A DNA stretch of 64,000 nt from the NCBI GenBank assembly GCA_910574455.1, contig CAJSYZ010000001.1, forward strand, positions 2,029,424-2,093,423, in the 5' to 3' direction. The translations under genes and the position numbers were made by a program. The DNA is from Trichaptum fuscoviolaceum (taxonomy: Eukaryota; Basidiomycota; Agaricomycetes; Hymenochaetales; Trichaptaceae). Positions 1-15,236 of this stretch are shown here, piece by piece (within the stretch, counting starts at the first letter, position 1; each line of letters begins with the position of its first letter). Below the pieces are notes generated by a model. It was not told the origin of the DNA and did not search any database. It worked only from the letters and a program-made list of their open reading frames with translations.

Positions 1-603
1 ACAAGGGTGTATGTTATCTTGCTTCTTCCTCTCTGAGTTTCTCATTTATGACATAATTTCCCTCGTCAGACTTGCTCAAGAACAAATCACGGCCTGAGGC
101 TGCGGCTGAAGGTGCGGCGGCTTGGGTAATTAGTGAGCGAGAGCTGCGTGAGCGCCTGGCTCGGGAGCGGGAGGCGCGAGAATTGAAGGAGAAGCAAGAG
201 GTTCGTCTTCTGGTCACCGTTGTTTATTCCCATTATTTATATATTGAATCAGCGCGAGCAACGTCGGAAGGAGGTTCGTGAAAAGAAACTGAAGGAGGAG
301 AGAGAGAAGCTCGAGAAGGAGGAGAAGGAGCGTAAAGAGCGGGAACAGAAAGAGAGGGAGGAGCGTGCACAGAAGGAGAAGGAAGAGAGGGAGCAGAAGG
401 CGCGAGAGGAGCGTGAGCGCATCGAGAAGGAAGCAAAAGAGAAAGAAGAGAGTGAAAAGGTGATTACCTCCCCAGCTACAACTGTGCTCTCTACGACCGC
501 GGGGGACGATGCCGATGACGAGGAGTCGGAGAGCAGCAGCGAGGCAGATGAGGCGAATTCTGGTTCTTGGGTCAAGGCTGACACGACTTCTGCGACAGAC
601 TGA
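1..603 (+). CDS. 3' end of a coiled-coil, Glu/Arg/Lys-rich protein (partial)
   Basis: The gene runs in from the left edge. An acceptor ends at 69, a coding exon covers 70-200, a 52-nt intron covers 201-252 (GTTCGT...CAG), and the last exon is 253-603, ending in TGA. The visible product is almost entirely a charged alpha-helix: REL/RER/KEKQE runs continue across the intron into long E/K/R heptads, followed by an acidic serine-rich tail (ADDEESESSSEADE). This looks like a coiled coil with a disordered C-terminus. I see no catalytic motif and do not recognise the family, because such low-complexity helices match many unrelated proteins. Bases 1-69 are probably intron apart from a few exon bases at the very edge. 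The open frame on the opposite strand (249-833) is an antisense shadow of the E/K codons. Confidence 0.7.
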
Positions 604-1613
604 CTAGACGACTCCGAATCCTTCCCTGCCTCCGTCTCCTTTGATCCTTCTCGACTTCCACCTGCGGTTGCTGGAGGATGCGCTCGCGCTATCATCTGTG
701 CCGTCGCTTCAATTGAATCGACAGCAACAGGGGATGGGCGTACGCATGTCTCCGTTGCCGATCTTCCTGCCTCACAAATCCCTTCCAACAACTCACATAC
801 CAGCCCGAATACGTCCTCATCGAAAAACCTCACACCTCACCACAACCATATCAATTTCCCTAATACCACCTTGGCCTGTGCCGCCCTCGTAAATGCGGCC
901 AAGCCTCTCAGCAATTACACCATCTGTATCATCATCGAACTCTGCTTTCCATTTATCTGCATGTACAAATTCCTGCACTTCATTCTTGTCCATCTTATTT
1001 GCTCTGCACTTGCTCCATTCATGCGCTCGCATTGAGCGCATCGTATCAGGGCCGTACATATATCTGTCCCATATCTCTTTCTTTTTAAAGTCGTTCGATA
1101 TATCCCCCTTTCTTTGTGCTCCCCGTCCTCAAGTGTGTTTTTAGTCCCCTTCGGATATGAAGTTGTCTGCTTTCTCTTGTTTATAATCTGAATGCTGATT
1201 ACGATCCTGGTTTTGGTATTGTGTTCTCCTTCGTGCTACATACTATTGTTTGCTTGAAAAGTGTAGATAAAGGTTTTTACCTATCCTTTTTGTCGTCGTT
1301 TTGGAATCGTCTTGTCTTGGATCGTCTGATAGTATATCTTTGGTCATTTCATAAATGCCACGCTCGGAATAAAATAAAATAAAAATATTTCTTGGAACCC
1401 TTGTGCGTTCGTTTGTGTTTCTAGTGAATGATGAGGCTGGTTATCCATCATCAGCCAGCCTCACTCTTTGGTCTGGCCAAGGTGTTGCATGCATCTGTGA
1501 TATGGGCTGGAACGGACAAATATGCCAGCCGCCCATTCGTTCAGAAGAAAGTTAAGCAGGGGCTATGATATTAATTCGTTTTGCAGTCAATCCACTCGAC
1601 ACTCATCGACAAG
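604..1613. other. Intergenic stretch without a supported gene
   Basis: It holds the 3' side of the coiled-coil gene and the upstream side of the next gene. Open frames at 641-892 and 893-1144 show no family signal or splice continuity. An A/T run with several overlapping AATAAA words lies around 1369-1390 and could serve in 3'-end formation. Nothing else is recognised. Confidence 0.5.
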
Positions 1614-2599
1614 ATGTATATCCGAAGCTGCATCTCATACTACTCCGTGGCCCTGGCTCTCATAGCCGTCCTTCCACTACTAGCCTCTGCTCAGCACGAA
1701 CTGTTCCACGAAATCGGACATGCTTCATACCTGAGGGGACGCGGACGAAGACACCGTCTGCTCGCCGCGAAGCTCAAAGCGAACTTGACTACACCTTCTG
1801 TTACCCTCAGTTCTGGCTCCGGCGTGCATCTGCAGGAAAGAGGGGGCTCGCGCTTCACATTCTACCAGACGGGCCTGGGCGCGTGTGGAAAATATAATGA
1901 CAATGTGGATTTCGTACGTGAACTTCTTTCTGCCTTGACCTTTTCTACCCGGTGTCTTATGATATGACAAAGGTGGTTGCAATGAACGCAAACGTAAGTA
2001 GCCCATCTTGATGAGAAGCATCGATATATGGTCTGGATTCTAACGGTTTCATTTCAGGAATGGGATGGCGGGTCTCATTGTTTCGAAACGATCACAATCT
2101 CCTGCAATGGCAAAAAGACAGAAGCGCAGGTCACAGACCTCGTACGTGCACGCATTTCCTTTGTTTATGAAGTATGCTTACCATTCATTTTGGACGATGT
2201 TAGTGTGCATCATGCCCTCCAGGTGCCCTAGATATGTCCCCTGGTCTTTTTTCTTTTTTCGCAGATCAAAGTCAAGGTTTGACTTTTGGTGATTGGCATT
2301 TCGGAAAAGACGAGCCCACACCTACACCCACACCCACGTCAACTCCAATCAGTGAAACTTCTCCCAGTAAAACTAAGAAGCTTCCGCTTTCTACGCTTCA
2401 CACGCAGCACAGAGTAGTCGCTACGCACCAAACGAAAGCAACGACTTCATCAGTAGGAAATGAACCGGATCCAATTCAAACGGATGTTACATCAGTCCCT
2501 ACACCCACTATAGCAGATGTTGAGAATTTAGCAGATATTAGCACCGTTTTGCTTGACTTGGGGGCATTCGTGGGGAAAGCTGCTGGACCCAATACCTAG
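1614..2599 (+). CDS. Secreted RlpA-like double-psi beta-barrel protein, copy A
   Basis: Four exons (1614-1913, 1973-1993, 2058-2141, 2204-2599) give a 266-residue protein. The ATG at 1614 opens a signal peptide (hydrophobic core VALALIAVLPLLASA). The domain follows: RFTFYQTGLGACGK, the 7-residue exon VVAMNAN, then HCFETITISCNGK and CASCPPGALDMS, with regularly placed cysteines as in the RlpA/DPBB fold. After GDWHF comes a Thr/Pro-rich linker (PTPTPTPTS) and a Ser/Thr-rich tail. Basidiomycetes carry many such small secreted DPBB proteins, related to expansins and barwins, whose substrates are mostly unknown; cell-wall polysaccharide binding is an inference. The frame only works with acceptor TTAG at 2203, which restores CASCP. 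It is a paralogue of the gene at 10214-11344, with the same small exon but one intron fewer. Confidence 0.86.
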
Positions 2600-2789
2600 A
2601 CACCCTACATAGAAACCTTAGTTTTAGATCCCCGCTCCTGTCATTTGGGAATTTGCCAAACATTCGCACTCGGTTCACATTCCACCTCGAATTGTAATAA
2701 TCAAGCGAATCACTTGCATTGACAAGGATATAAGGATAACATTACTTTACTGCTGGTATGTTAGGAATACATGATCTTCAGTTGCGTCT

Positions 2790-6292
<3,503 letters not shown>

Positions 6293-6798
6293 AGTGTAAA
6301 AAGAGAGAAGGGACTGTGGGTCTGTGGCAGCGAAAGATTTGGATGGTCGGCAATGCTTATATGTAATTTAGTTGGGTTACTTTGGGAAAGCATGACGTGT
6401 CAGTTTCCCGAAATGGGAATACGCGTGGGTTACTTCGGACGAGCCGTGAGAGGAACGTGCGACGTCCATGGCATTGGAACTTCAACGAATGAGTGTGTAT
6501 TTGCGCACAAGTGAAAGCAGCTGATGGACTTTGGGAACAAATGAGAGCAAAAGCAAAAAAGTAGGAGAAAGAGAGAGAGAAGGGCGACAAGATGAGCAGG
6601 CAAATGAGGTCGGGTAAAGGCTTATTTACACGCCAAACAAAGTGCGCCACCGATTCCGCTTCCTAGCTTGGTCGGTGTCACTTGAGTCGTCGAGCACGGC
6701 GCGCCCTTGAAGCTTGTGCGCTCTCACACGACACCTCCCACTCACACCTCCTATTTGCCATTTCCCTAGTGGGCCTCGGCCCCGCTGCTGCACGCGCT
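6293..6798. promoter_or_regulatory. Divergent intergenic region, SERCA / SIP5
   Basis: This is the only upstream space for both genes. It contains a purine-rich tract (AAAGAGAGAGAGAAGGG near 6566-6583) and one ACGCGT at 6421-6426. Neither is proven to act. The TTG-initiated open frame at 6682 is only an upstream extension of the SIP5 frame without an ATG. Confidence 0.4.
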
Positions 6799-9172
6799 AT
6801 GGGCAACAGCGCCTCCTCGTCTGCCCGCCAGCACGACGACACCGTCGACTACGGCTACCTCGTTCCCCAGGGCGTCTACTCCGGCCCTCACGATTGGAAT
6901 CAGCAGATCGTGGCCCAGCTCATTATCGAGCGCCGACTGGCCCCATTCTACAGACCCTTGGAGGAATACGAGGAGAGCTGGGACGATGAGCAGATACTTG
7001 CTGCACGTAAGGAGTTGCCTGACCAGGAGATCGCCACCTCTGAGTCAAGCAGCCGCATCGAGAGTGCGGGCCACACTTCACGCAGCGCATCCATCTCTTC
7101 GACTGCCAATGTGAAAGCGCGACAGAACTCGCTTAAGGAGCCGAACAGAATACCAGAGGCTATGGTTTACAGAGGCGCTGTAGAGTGCCCTATTTGCTTC
7201 CTGGTACGTCGATGACTCTGCAGCTCGTTCTTTGCCTTTACTCATTACGTCACACCCGTGTCCAGTATTATCCGCCTAATATCAACTATTCGCGATGCTG
7301 CGAGCAGGCCATCTGTACAGAATGTTTCGTTCAAATCAAGAGAGCTGAGCCTACTACGACACATCTCGTATCAGAACCAGCGGCTTGCCCATACTGTGTT
7401 CAAGATAACTTTGGTGTTGTATATACGCCTCCGCAATGGCGAGCGGGCATTGGTGCGGACAATCAGGTGTGTTGTGATAGCTCTTGTAGCGATATCACGA
7501 ACTGACGAATCTTCAAATACATCATTATCTTTCTTTTATCTCGTGCATATACCTCGGCACGTGCTGAAGAGTACCCCAATACACCTTGCGTCATCAAGGC
7601 CTACTCAACCGTCTGATGCGAGTGCTCGTCCTAAGGACAAACATCGTCGCAAGAGCTTTGGTGCCGACAGTGCTGAGGTTGTTACCATCGGTCAGTGTGC
7701 TGCGGTACCCATATTTGTCATTAGTGCGCTTACCTCACGATCCTCATGTTCGCCCGCTCTTCCCGGAAATGCGCGTTTTGGCGCATTTACATTCTCTAGA
7801 CCACATTCGGCCGGACTGGGAGGCAAAGCTTGCAGCTGTGCGTGCGACGGCGACGCGTCGGGCAAACCGGCGGATCATCATGCGACAAGTCGGAGACCGC
7901 CTTATTCCCGTGGGTGTCACAAGTGGGCGCGTGCATCCCCTTGCAGGAGAGGTACAGTTCGGGGAGAATGGTGATAATGCTAACGAGAATGAGGGGAGGG
8001 GTAGTAGACGGTCTAGAAGGCGGCAACCTCAGCAACAGCCACAAGATCTCAATCAGCTTTTGGGAACTATGGGTCTGGGCGGGCAAGACTTGGAGGAGGT
8101 AGGCTTTCTGACTATCAGTTTTTTCCTAACGACGATACTCAGTGGTGTCTAGTTGATGATCATGGAGGCTATGCGGCTGTCATTAATAGAACAGGAAGAA
8201 CAACAGCGAAAGGAGGCGGATAAGAAGCGGAAGGAGGAGGCTGAGCGTGCGGCGAAGAATGGTAACGGAAGTGAAGTTGGAAATGGTTCTGCAGATAGTG
8301 CAGCGGGTCCATCATCGTCTGCATCACGATTAGAATTGCCGCCAATACCTTCAACATCTCCAATCGAAGTCACTCGCCCTAACAATCGTAATCTCAGCAC
8401 GAGTTCTGGCTCCTCTCCGGGTAGTCGGGGTTCTCCGAGCTCAATACCCCGTGCATCTACAAGCCCGAATGTAAACAACACTTCCGTGCTAAGTACGAGC
8501 ACTTCACGATCGCACGCACCTGCCGTATCTTCTCCCCTGGGCGCTACGGTTCCAAGTACTACAGGACGCCTCTCTGTAACTCCAATTGAAACGAACTTTA
8601 CTACACACTCACGGACTTCATCACAGACACATCCCGCGCCTTCAGCTTCTACACCTCAACCAACAGCTCAGGTTGCGCGTCATAGCACTCTCAGTGCTGC
8701 ACTGGTAGGCCACGGAGTGGCCTCGGCAATCTTATCTGCAAGTGATCGAGGGTCGGCAACGGTACCCTCGTCGTCTGCAGTTGTTGAGACTCCCGTCGCC
8801 ATTGCGTCACTGACACCGGACTTCCAGTCTTCTCCCACTCCTCCCCCTCTCCCACCGAAAGAGCCATTGAAGCACTCTCCAGAACCGACTACTCCGACAC
8901 CGGGCAGCAGCAGCAATATCCTTCCCGCAGTCTCTGCAGCAGAGTCCCAACTTGCGCCAGAAGCATCCGAGGATGACTTGTCGGGTACTCAAGAATCCGC
9001 GGGCGCTTCGCATTCTTCATCGTACGACGAACTGCCTTCTTCCCCAGAATCAACACTCTCGCATCGGCCGCTCCTAATGGAGACACCCTCGGCCGAGAGT
9101 CCGGACGTCAATGAGCTCTCCGGGCCGAAGCGTCCTCCCCCCGAACGTGCGGACTCCGTCATTTCTTTGTGA
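6799..9172 (+). CDS. SIP5: SIP5-like RING/zinc-finger protein
   Basis: Five exons (6799-7203, 7266-7466, 7570-7690, 7800-8098, 8153-9172) give 681 residues. The ATG at 6799 is the first in frame and yields MGNSASSS, a plausible N-myristoylation start. A CPIC...CC...CTEC...CPYC zinc-binding module spans the first intron (VECPICFL joined to [20 protein letters not shown]). The Sip5 signature follows: [14 protein letters not shown], then [10 protein letters not shown] and [20 protein letters not shown]. The last exon opens with [17 protein letters not shown] and ends in a long Ser/Thr/Pro-rich disordered tail. Yeast Sip5 interacts with Snf1 kinase and the Glc7 phosphatase partner Reg1; its biochemical role is unclear. 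The third exon's left border (AG at 7568-7569) is the weakest junction. Confidence 0.88.
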
Positions 9173-10213
9173 TTTTTTCATCTTCGGTCATGATTTTCTC
9201 CCCCCTTCGGTCTTTCCGCGGCCACCCCAATTTCTGGCGGCATGGTCTTTCGTCGAAATGACGGATGACGAACTAATACGATGATTGGGCAGCGGGGAGC
9301 AAAGATGATGAAAGATTAATGTTAAGGTTTATGTAGTGGCTATGGAGCGCAAACTGCAGACATGTCTAGGACATGCGTTATTGATGGACTAGCAAGATGG
9401 ACTTTGTGGGCGTGGGGTGCGCGTGGTTTTGTAGTTCATATCTACTGGAGTTAAGCTGGCGAAAGAAAGTGGGCACCGTAATGACACTCTTGCAATTAAC
9501 TTTCTACACGGCCGTTTGTTTTCCATTCATTCTTACTATTGTCATAATTCTATCTCAGTCCCTCACTCTGTCCATTTCTTTTGCCCAATGTATATCTAAT
9601 AACTAGAGATGAAGACGGTGCAGTCTTCGGAATAGTGGCTTCTGGTCTTCTCTGTCAATGTGTGGCACGTTATTTCATACTGTGCCTGCATGCGTCGATC
9701 CGCCACCGCGTATAAAGGTTAAGTTATTTTGTAGACGATTGTCTGCAGCTGGAGAACTTTGAGCTGATGAGGAAGTAGAGGCGATGTCAGCGCTGGACGG
9801 GGCTGACATGCCGCGTGAGTCGCTGGGGTCGAGACAATGGGAAAATAAATTTCGAATGAATTTTATGTTCCATTTCCGGGGTGCAGAGTCCGGAATAAGG
9901 CAGATCGCCACCTGGGTCGTTGTCCCTGTCCCTCCCCTTGCTCCCCTCCCATCTCAACGGCCTCCTGCTCTTGCTGCACGTTTCGCCCTCGTTTTTCTCC
10001 CCGCTCTTTTTCGTACAAAGATCCTGTGTCTTGTCGTCTAGACACTCACCTAACGCTCGCTACCCATCTTTATATAAATTTCGCTCGCTTGACGGCCGGA
10101 TTTAATCTGCAGTCCAAAACTCATCGGCGGCCTTTCTGACGGTTCTGACTTGACCTCCCCCCATCTACTACAACCTACCTCAACGTCCTCGACAGTTGCA
10201 GCACCTCGCGATC
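9173..10213. promoter_or_regulatory. Intergenic: SIP5 3' side and RlpA copy B promoter
   Basis: No coding gene is supported. A good TATA-like box (TATATAAA, 10071-10078) lies 136 bp before the ATG of RlpA copy B. Between them is a C/T-rich leader. ORFs at 9397-9606 and 9784-10041 lack any family signal. Confidence 0.5.
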
Positions 10214-11344
10214 ATGCGTTTCTCTGCTCTCATCGCCGCTGCCGCCCTCCCTCTCGCCGTCTCCGCGGGCTCGCACGTCGCTGGCCATGCGCGTCGCCAT
10301 CACGACCTCGCCGCGCGCAACCCGCAGCCTCTTAACCTGACTGAGCGCGACATCGAAAAGCGCAGCTTCAGCGGTCGCTTCACGTTCTACGACGTCGGCC
10401 TGTGAGTAGTATAAGCGAATTAGTTTTATAGTGTTGTGTTTTGAATACGGCATCTTTACATAGCGGTGCATGCGGTAAAGTAAATGTCCCCAGCGACTTC
10501 GTGAGTCTTCTTCACATTACCTCGTTTCTATGGAAAATGAAGCTTAAGTCTCATGTCTGTTTGGTAGATTGTCGCTTTGAACTCTGCTGTAAGTCGAGAA
10601 ATTGTATAGTGGAATATCCGCATACTGAGTGTTGGATGTTGAACAGCAATACGGCGGAGGATACCCTGGTCCTAACTGCTTCAAGGGTATCACCATCTCA
10701 TACGGTGGCAAGACAGCTCAGGCAACCATCATGGATGAGGTTCGTCGACAATGTTATGTTTGTTCATATTTGAAATTGGACCTGATATTTGGTTGCGTTG
10801 CGTACAGTGCCCTGGTTGCCCTTACGGAGGCCTTGACTTCTCCCGTGGGTTGTTCGACCACTTCGCCAGTGAAGACGTAGGTGTTCTTTATGGCACTTGG
10901 TCCTTCAACGACGGCAGCAGCAGCGGTGGCGACGGTGGCGATGATACACCCACCACTACCAAGAAGACTACAACCACGCACAAGGCATCTCCCACTCCCA
11001 CTCCGACACCTACGCCTACCCCCACGCCCACACCGACGCCAACTTCAACGAAGCACACTACTTCCACACACTCCTCGTCGTCGTCTCAAGAAACGCCGAC
11101 GTCGACATCGCACAGCAGCTCTAGCCACAGCACTACATCCACCAGCCACTCTCCTTCGACAACGTCGACGGTCACTTCAACATCGTCCGTCAACCTTTCG
11201 ACAGGCGCTGCGTCTGGCCTGGCCCAGGCGACTGGTGCAATTACACCAAGTGCGACGGCCAACTCGAACCTCAACCTGCTCAGCAATGCGATCGTGTATC
11301 TAGGCGCACTGGTTGCGGGTGGCGCGGAGGCTGCAGCCAACTAG
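10214..11344 (+). CDS. Secreted RlpA-like double-psi beta-barrel protein, copy B
   Basis: Five exons (10214-10401, 10464-10500, 10568-10588, 10647-10739, 10808-11344) give 291 residues. A signal peptide (MRFSALIAAAALPLAVSAG) and a His/Arg-rich propeptide end in a likely Kex2 site (EKR/SFSG) just before the domain. The domain runs RFTFYDVGLGACGK, SDF, IVALNSA, NCFKGITISYGGK, then CPGCPYGGLDFS. It is followed by a (TP)n run, long Ser/Thr stretches likely to be O-glycosylated, and a hydrophobic end (LLSNAIVYLGALVAGG) that could be a GPI signal. The intron inside GL/GACG is absent from copy A; the other three junctions match in position and phase. A strong TATA box and C/T-rich leader suggest high expression. 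The ligand is unknown. Confidence 0.88.
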
Positions 11345-12316
11345 ATCGTATAGGAACTCCGGTGCTGCGCTCCGTAGATGGTTCCTCTGACTCGGTAGCG
11401 TGCTGCCTCCATTCCTGGCCGGTTGGCTGGCTGGTGCCCGCCTTCGCCTTGTTTGGGACACTTTATTGGTTAAATACACTAAATTTCGGAATTTTACGCC
11501 AAGTCAAACGATGCATACCATCTATGTGCCCATACATACGCAACATACTCGACTCTGTCCGAGGGTTGTATGATGTATCTGTGCCCCTGGAACTTTCGTC
11601 CTATCTTATTGGTTGCCAAATTCTTATAGATACCCAGATTAAACAAAGTTCAGTTTGTTATAATTTTTTTCACTTTCTCCTTCAAATTATTGCTTTTGTA
11701 TACAGGAGCTTTGCATGTTGTGAAGCGCGGAGACCTTGTTATCATTGTTTCGTTGTCTTCGGCGCTGGTGGTATTTTCCTTCTATTTTTGGATAGCTGGT
11801 GTGAGTATGTTGTTGCAGAAACAATAAATCCTGTGTTTGTGGGATGTACTAGCACGTCTTGGCTGTCTGCATATGGTCTGCCGACCTCTGTATCAGCCAC
11901 TGGAGAGGTGATGTAGGTATGTTCTTTTACCGTGCAGTAACAAATGCTTTGCAATGTTCCGCTGTTACATTAATGACTGACATGTATTGAAGCCTTGCTT
12001 ATGATTGATGAGGACCTTGTGGTCAATGTATCAATTTTCATTTTAATACCTACGCACAGTGGAATACATGATGTGCTCACTGCTGACGGGCTAGACGCCG
12101 CACTCGATATGCTGCGCCGCTCCAGTTCTACATTTCTCATTTATGACTTCAGCGGGACCGTGACAGTCGCATTTCAAGGGATCGACGTGATCGGCGGCGC
12201 ACTTCAAGTTGCGTCTGTGCCAATCAAGTTTTGAGTGTCTCACAATCACGTGCTCTGTACTTCGCGTCGAGATCGCGTTTCCTTTTCGTTCGACTCCTCT
12301 CTCTTGGCTGCTCATC
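11345..12316. other. Intergenic stretch without a supported gene
   Basis: Probably the 3' untranslated part of RlpA copy B and the leader of the next gene. A 184-codon open frame (11362-11916) and a 79-codon one (11995-12234) look like chance: mixed hydrophobic composition, no splice context and no family motif. Confidence 0.45.
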
Positions 12317-13357
12317 ATGTCCGACTCAAATCCACCAGAAGTAAAGGCAACAAAAGAGGAAGAAAGGACATCCGCCTCCCCTGACGAAGTGAAGGAGACT
12401 GTACAGGCAGCAAAGGCTACAGAAGTCGTTCCTGTGTCTGAGCAGTTTGAAAAGACACCAGTAGAAGAAGGCACATCTGAATCGAAACATTCAACTGCTT
12501 CACCCGGAGCGAAGGGGTCGAAGGACGAGAGAAAGAAGCCTAGGAAACGACCTCCGCCAAAGAAAGACAGCCCGAAGCAGGAGCATCAGCAAGAGAAAGG
12601 AGACGAAAAGGAAAGCAAAGAGGAAGAGGAGAACAATGCCGAGATTAGCAGATCTGAAGGAGACTTGAAGAATGCTGCAGAGTCCCCGAGAGTGAGGAAA
12701 GCACCATACATCAATCCTGATCGATTCAAGACAGGTGGACAGCAGAAGGTGAGTAAATCGAGTATAATTATCTTGCGTTGTGCTGCTAATGGCAATTCTA
12801 GGAAAAACTCAGTGATGAAGCACTTGTAGAGCGCATGGAACGCATACGGTTAAATAACGAGAAGATCAAGGAACGAAGGCTGGTGAGTAATATTGACATT
12901 TGCATAACACGACCGGTCACCTGAAGTATGGCTTGGCACTTCAAAGACTGTTGAAGCAGATGAACAGGCGTTTAAAGCATCACAAGAAGTCTTGCGTCAA
13001 AAGCAATTCGCAGAACGCCGTATACAGGATGGCATCAACCGCTCGCGCGAGCAGAACGCGCAGCGCAAGATGGAGAAGATACAGGGTCGCGAGTGGGACA
13101 GCGAGAAGAACCAGCGCGGGGGCGGCCCGCAGTCGCCAGTGGGGAGAGGGAGGGGTAGGGGTGGACCGCCGTTCACACCAACGAGGACACCGTCGGCGAA
13201 GGTCGATAGTCCTGGATCTGCGAATTTAAAAACACCTGTTCGGACACCGGCAAAGGTGACTGAAGCATCGCCTACGCGAACGCCATCAATTACGCGTGAC
13301 GCCCCTCCTCATTCTGCACCCACATCGGCCGTTGATGCCTCGGACCAGGCAAGCTAG
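12317..13357 (+). CDS. Charged, largely disordered coiled-coil protein of unknown function
   Basis: Three exons (12317-12748, 12802-12882, 12947-13357) give 307 residues. The first half is rich in K, E, S and P (KKPRKRPPPKKDSPK) and has no fold signal. A short conserved-looking helix spans both introns: APYINPDRFKTGGQQK, EKLSDEALVERMERIRLNNE, KIKERRL, then TVEADEQAFKASQEVLRQKQ and INRSREQNAQRKMEKIQ. The C-terminal part is Gly/Arg-rich (RGRGRGG) and then Thr/Pro-rich (TPTRTPS), resembling tails of RNA-binding or nucleolar proteins, but I see no RNA-binding domain. All three junctions keep frame and match consensus. I do not recognise the family and give no function. Confidence 0.78.
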
Positions 13358-15236
13358 TCTTAAGTGCTCCTCTTCTCGCAGGGGCTCTAGGGAATTATCG
13401 CCCTTGTGTACACTTCTCCTAGGGGCCATCGGCCTTCGGACACAAATACACGCTTTCAAGTTCGGGAATTAATCGCATCGACATTCGACAATCAAATACA
13501 ACATTCACTATTGCATATGGGGAGCGGGACGCGGGACGAGATGACCTTGAAATATAATCTATACTGAGTGGAATGACAAACGACCACGGGGGTGGGAGCC
13601 GTGGACGGCGAACGGATCTGTAGCATATTCGCGTATGTATGTGTACGATGGCGTGGTCTTCTTGATGCTTTCAAATGGGCATGATACCAATTATACTGTT
13701 TTTCAGATGATCCTCGAATGAGTCCTGAGTTCATGCATCACTCCAACAAGGGTGTGACTTGTATCAATCCCTCCATCGATCATGTCTTGTCCATGCCATG
13801 ACATATTGTCAATGTCAAGAAGGGAGAGTTCCGGGCGCAGCTGTATCATTTAAGAAGCATTCTGTGGCTTGGCCATCTCGTTTCATGTCTGAATTCTGTG
13901 TACCTTTATCATGTACGGCGCAGCACGTTTATTCATTCGCATCAGTTTCTCTCTGATATGCGTTCACAGGAAGTGCGCATGATGTGTATGTCGGACAGCC
14001 CAGAACCTACCTATGGCTTCATCAAAGCCAAAGGACATTCAATTGTTTTTGTCCACGCATTAGTAGCGAAGTCCGAGATAGTGAAGACGGACCGAATTCC
14101 ATTTCCACAGCCTGAGTGTTGGGTTCAATCAATCTAAGAACAACTAGTTTATATAGCTTATTGTTTCATCGGAAGAGACATGATCGTTACGATATTGTCT
14201 ATCGGTACAGTTTCTTGTATAAGACACAGACAGCAGTGCACAGGTGGGAAAGCTCGAAGATGATATGATGCGGCTGAAGTCTGATCAACAGAAGAACCCC
14301 GAGATGGTGGGAGGAAAAACGCGTAAGCAGTGGTGACGCTGATAATATGAGGGTGGTATTAATGGAATTCGAGGGTTGTCGAAGAGATAAAGTATGCACA
14401 GGATGGAATAGGGCTATGCGGATGATGCAACATGCAGGAGGGGACAAAGGGATGTAAAAGGCGTTGATGCATGCGAGGAAACAATGTGAATGCCATGACG
14501 GTTAGCGAAGTCAGATATCAACAAGAGCGAACACAGCACGAATAGAAAGGGGAAAAACAAGGAGAAAGATATTAGATAGGTGAATTACAGCGGAGAACGT
14601 CATCATCACAATCATGATACTACATGAGGGGGCTTGAGAAGGATCGAAAACTCGACGTAGGAAATAATAAATACACACGGAGGTCATTTCGAGGAGAAGC
14701 AGTACAACCGGGACCGCGTCTGGCGCATGTGCAGTAACAAATGAACAAAGTTTAAGGAGGTGTGCACATGTGCACTGCCCATGCATGTATGGGAAAGGCG
14801 AGGGTGCTGAACAATCCGAGAAGAGAAGTCATCAAAAAACCAACACCCAGCGCCATCGTATGGGAAATAAAGCACGTCCCTGCACTGCCGGATCCGAGAA
14901 TATAGCGAGAGGCGCCGGTGGTGGAATGCCCGAAAGAAAGAACACATGGAAAGAGAAGAAAGGATGGAACACCGCCCGAAGTGACTCGATGTCGGAAGTA
15001 ATGCACGTAATCGGCGAATTCCCAACTTGAGAAATCTGAGTATGCGGCGTCTGATTACTGTATCTTGATCGCCAGACCGAGGTCAATCCATATGCTTCCC
15101 TCCATGGTTTGTCTTGTAGCTCTAGGTTAAGATGCGAAGAAAGCATGCAACGACGGTGGCGTCGCCACCGGTGCTCGAGTGCTTCCCCAAGCGTTCGTGC
15201 TCAGGTTCCCTGCACAAATTCGGATCCCCGCCAGGT
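13358..15236. other. Longest stretch without a recognisable gene (about 1.9 kb)
   Basis: It lies between the 3' ends of two convergent genes, so no promoter is expected. Several 80-110-codon frames exist on both strands (14511-14786, 14684-15025, 14752-15006 minus; 14770-15030 plus). They overlap each other, and I could not link any to a family or to neighbouring exons. It may hold long 3' untranslated regions or a non-coding transcript. Confidence 0.4.

Noticed and set aside
249..833. 194-codon minus-strand frame rich in Ser/Phe
   Set aside because: Antisense shadow of the Glu/Lys/Arg-rich coiled-coil exon on the plus strand, running past its stop without a motif.
6421..6426. Single ACGCGT copies at 6421, 17852, 23650, 25581 and 35575 as cell-cycle elements
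   Set aside because: Isolated copies occur at about the chance rate; some lie in coding or intron DNA or before genes with no S-phase link.
11362..11916. 184-codon open frame after RlpA copy B
   Set aside because: Starts just after the RlpA stop, has no domain, and its mixed Cys/Phe/Leu composition looks like translated A/T-rich 3' DNA.
14684..15025. Overlapping 84-113-codon minus frames in the gene-poor gap
   Set aside because: Three frames overlap each other and none shows splice context or a family motif. Kept only as a general finding about the gap.
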